Part shown: positions 26,251 to 27,138 of the stretch, in pieces
Layout: each line of letters begins with the position of its first letter
How positions within the stretch are numbered: the first letter of the stretch is position 1
NCBI GenBank assembly: GCA_003427395.1
Contig: BFEA01000085.1
Coordinates: forward strand, 3,111,767 to 3,138,904
DNA length: 27,138 nucleotides
From: Chara braunii
Lineage: Eukaryota; Streptophyta; Charophyceae; Charales; Characeae
Direction: 5' to 3'
Position numbers and translations under genes: made by a program
Notes under the pieces: model-generated
Told to the model about the DNA's origin: nothing
Seen by the model: only the letters and a program-made list of their open reading frames with translations
Databases searched by the model: none

Positions 26251-27138
26251 TGTTTGATGATATATACCACGACTCCTATAGCACCCTGCTACGGTTTTCT
26301 CCGGTGAGGTTGAGCGTCTGTGGTCGGGCCCGTCACTACGCGGCCATGTTGTGCCTCTACTGCCAGCGGCGTGTCTGGAGTGTATTTTCTGGCTGTGATA
26401 GACCTTTCTTTGTTTGTTGGTTGTTTTGCTGGCGTGTGATGGGGTGTGAACCGACAGTCTGTAGAGTTTTCCATCTGGTGTTGGTGAGTGATAGTCTTCT
26501 TTGATTTTCGTCACAAGTACCTTGAGGGGAGTGGTTCGTGCCCACCTCGGGGTACCAGTTGTCAGGTAGTCGTTCATGTTTAACCTCAACCGGGGTTAAT
26601 GTGGATTATTACTTACAGTGTAATCAGTTAGGGGATTCTGCAGACTGTTGAGGGTTCAGCCTCCTGATGAGTTGACGAAACAGTTTGTCACAGCCCCTCG
26701 GTTGTTGTCCTCTTCTCCCTCTCTGCCTACGGCTTACTGGGCAGTTCTGTTTGGCGATATATATACACGTTGTGCCAGGGGCGTGCCTGGAGTGTATTTT
26801 CTGGCTGTGACAGACCTTTCTTTGCTTCATGGGTGTTTTGCTGGCTTGTGATGGGGTGTGAATCTGCAGTCTGTAGACTCTTCAGTTTGGTGTGGGGGAG
26901 TGGTGGTCTGCTTTGATTCTCGTCACAGTTGTGTTGAGGGCAGTGGTTGGTGCCGGCAGTCGTTGATGCTTAACTATGGCCGGGTTTAAGGTGGATTATC
27001 ATGTTCAGTATCATCAGTTAGGGGACTCTGCAGACTGTAGAGGGTTCAGCCTCCTATGAGTCGGCGAAACTCCGATGAAACATCTGTCACAGCCCCTCGT
27101 TCAGCCTCCTATGAGTCGGCGAAACTCCGATGAAACAT
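26207..27138 (+). repeat. Tandem repeat, period about 497 bp, reaching the window end
   Basis: Unit 1 starts GTTGTCCTCTTCTCCCTCTC at 26207 and unit 2 at 26704. Both contain TGGAGTGTATTTTCTGGCTG, TGTGATGGGGTGTGAA, GATTYTCGTCACA and TCAGTTAGGGGA...GAGGGTTCAGCCTCC in the same order, with indels. Unit 2 is interrupted by a smaller repeat (27044-27138). No coding sequence is recognised in it. Confidence 0.85.
27044..27138 (+). repeat. 40-bp exact direct repeat at window end
   Basis: GTTCAGCCTCCTATGAGTCG...GATGAAACAT occurs at 27044-27083 and 27099-27138, identical, 55 bp apart start to start. The window stops at the last base of the second copy, so the array may continue or this may be the end of a contig. 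Confidence 0.97.

Overview
The window is repeat-rich nuclear DNA from a eukaryote of the plant / streptophyte-alga lineage. Three observations support this. The host gene exons have short, GT-AG-bounded splice structures and encode an SMC5 protein whose N-terminus reads like the plant form. A U2 snRNA fragment begins with the plant-type start ATACCTTTCTCGGCC. The two LTR retrotransposons carry primer-binding sites of the plant initiator-tRNA-Met type (TGGTATCAGAGC-like). A large-genome charophyte such as Chara would fit, but the species is an inference.

Layout. 1-9679: no recognisable gene; microsatellites, minisatellites, short tandem duplications, MITE-like inverted-repeat elements, tRNA-related (SINE-like) pieces and a perfect 43-bp inverted repeat. 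9680-10073: the first two coding exons of SMC5 (+ strand), including the Walker A ATP-binding loop. 10074-25664: a roughly 15.6-kb interval loaded with mobile DNA, before a third recognisable SMC5 exon at 25665-25738. Inside the interval are a truncated U2 snRNA copy (10964-11010), a nearly complete but decayed Ty3/gypsy element on the + strand (11561-19915), a MITE-like pair, a sequencing-adapter junction (21095-21127), and remnants of a related Ty3/gypsy element on the - strand (about 21920-25512). 25739-27138: further intron-like DNA with long tandem repeats; the next SMC5 exon is beyond the window.

Ty3/gypsy element 1 has, in order: LTR, primer-binding site, 1.3-kb leader, gag with a CCHC knuckle, protease, reverse transcriptase, RNase H, integrase with a GPY/F module and the tail of a chromodomain-like end, polypurine tract, LTR. 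Gag and pol are in different frames (-1). An in-frame G GGA AAC slippery heptamer lies one codon before the gag stop and is followed by an 8-bp stem-loop, so a programmed -1 ribosomal frameshift is the best explanation of that junction. The copy itself is dead: three in-frame TGA codons, a 2-nt insertion, an approximately 40-nt deletion and loss of the integrase catalytic glutamate. Element 2 is more decayed. One of its LTRs is bordered by a polypurine tract on one side and a primer-binding site on the other, which is the signature of a tandem LTR-internal-LTR-internal array.

The assembly has visible defects: a 365-N gap inside the 5' LTR, single Ns at 13641 and 19916, and an uncut mate-pair transposon-adapter junction at 21095-21127. 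Contiguity across those points, and hence the apparent size of the SMC5 intron, should not be taken as proven.
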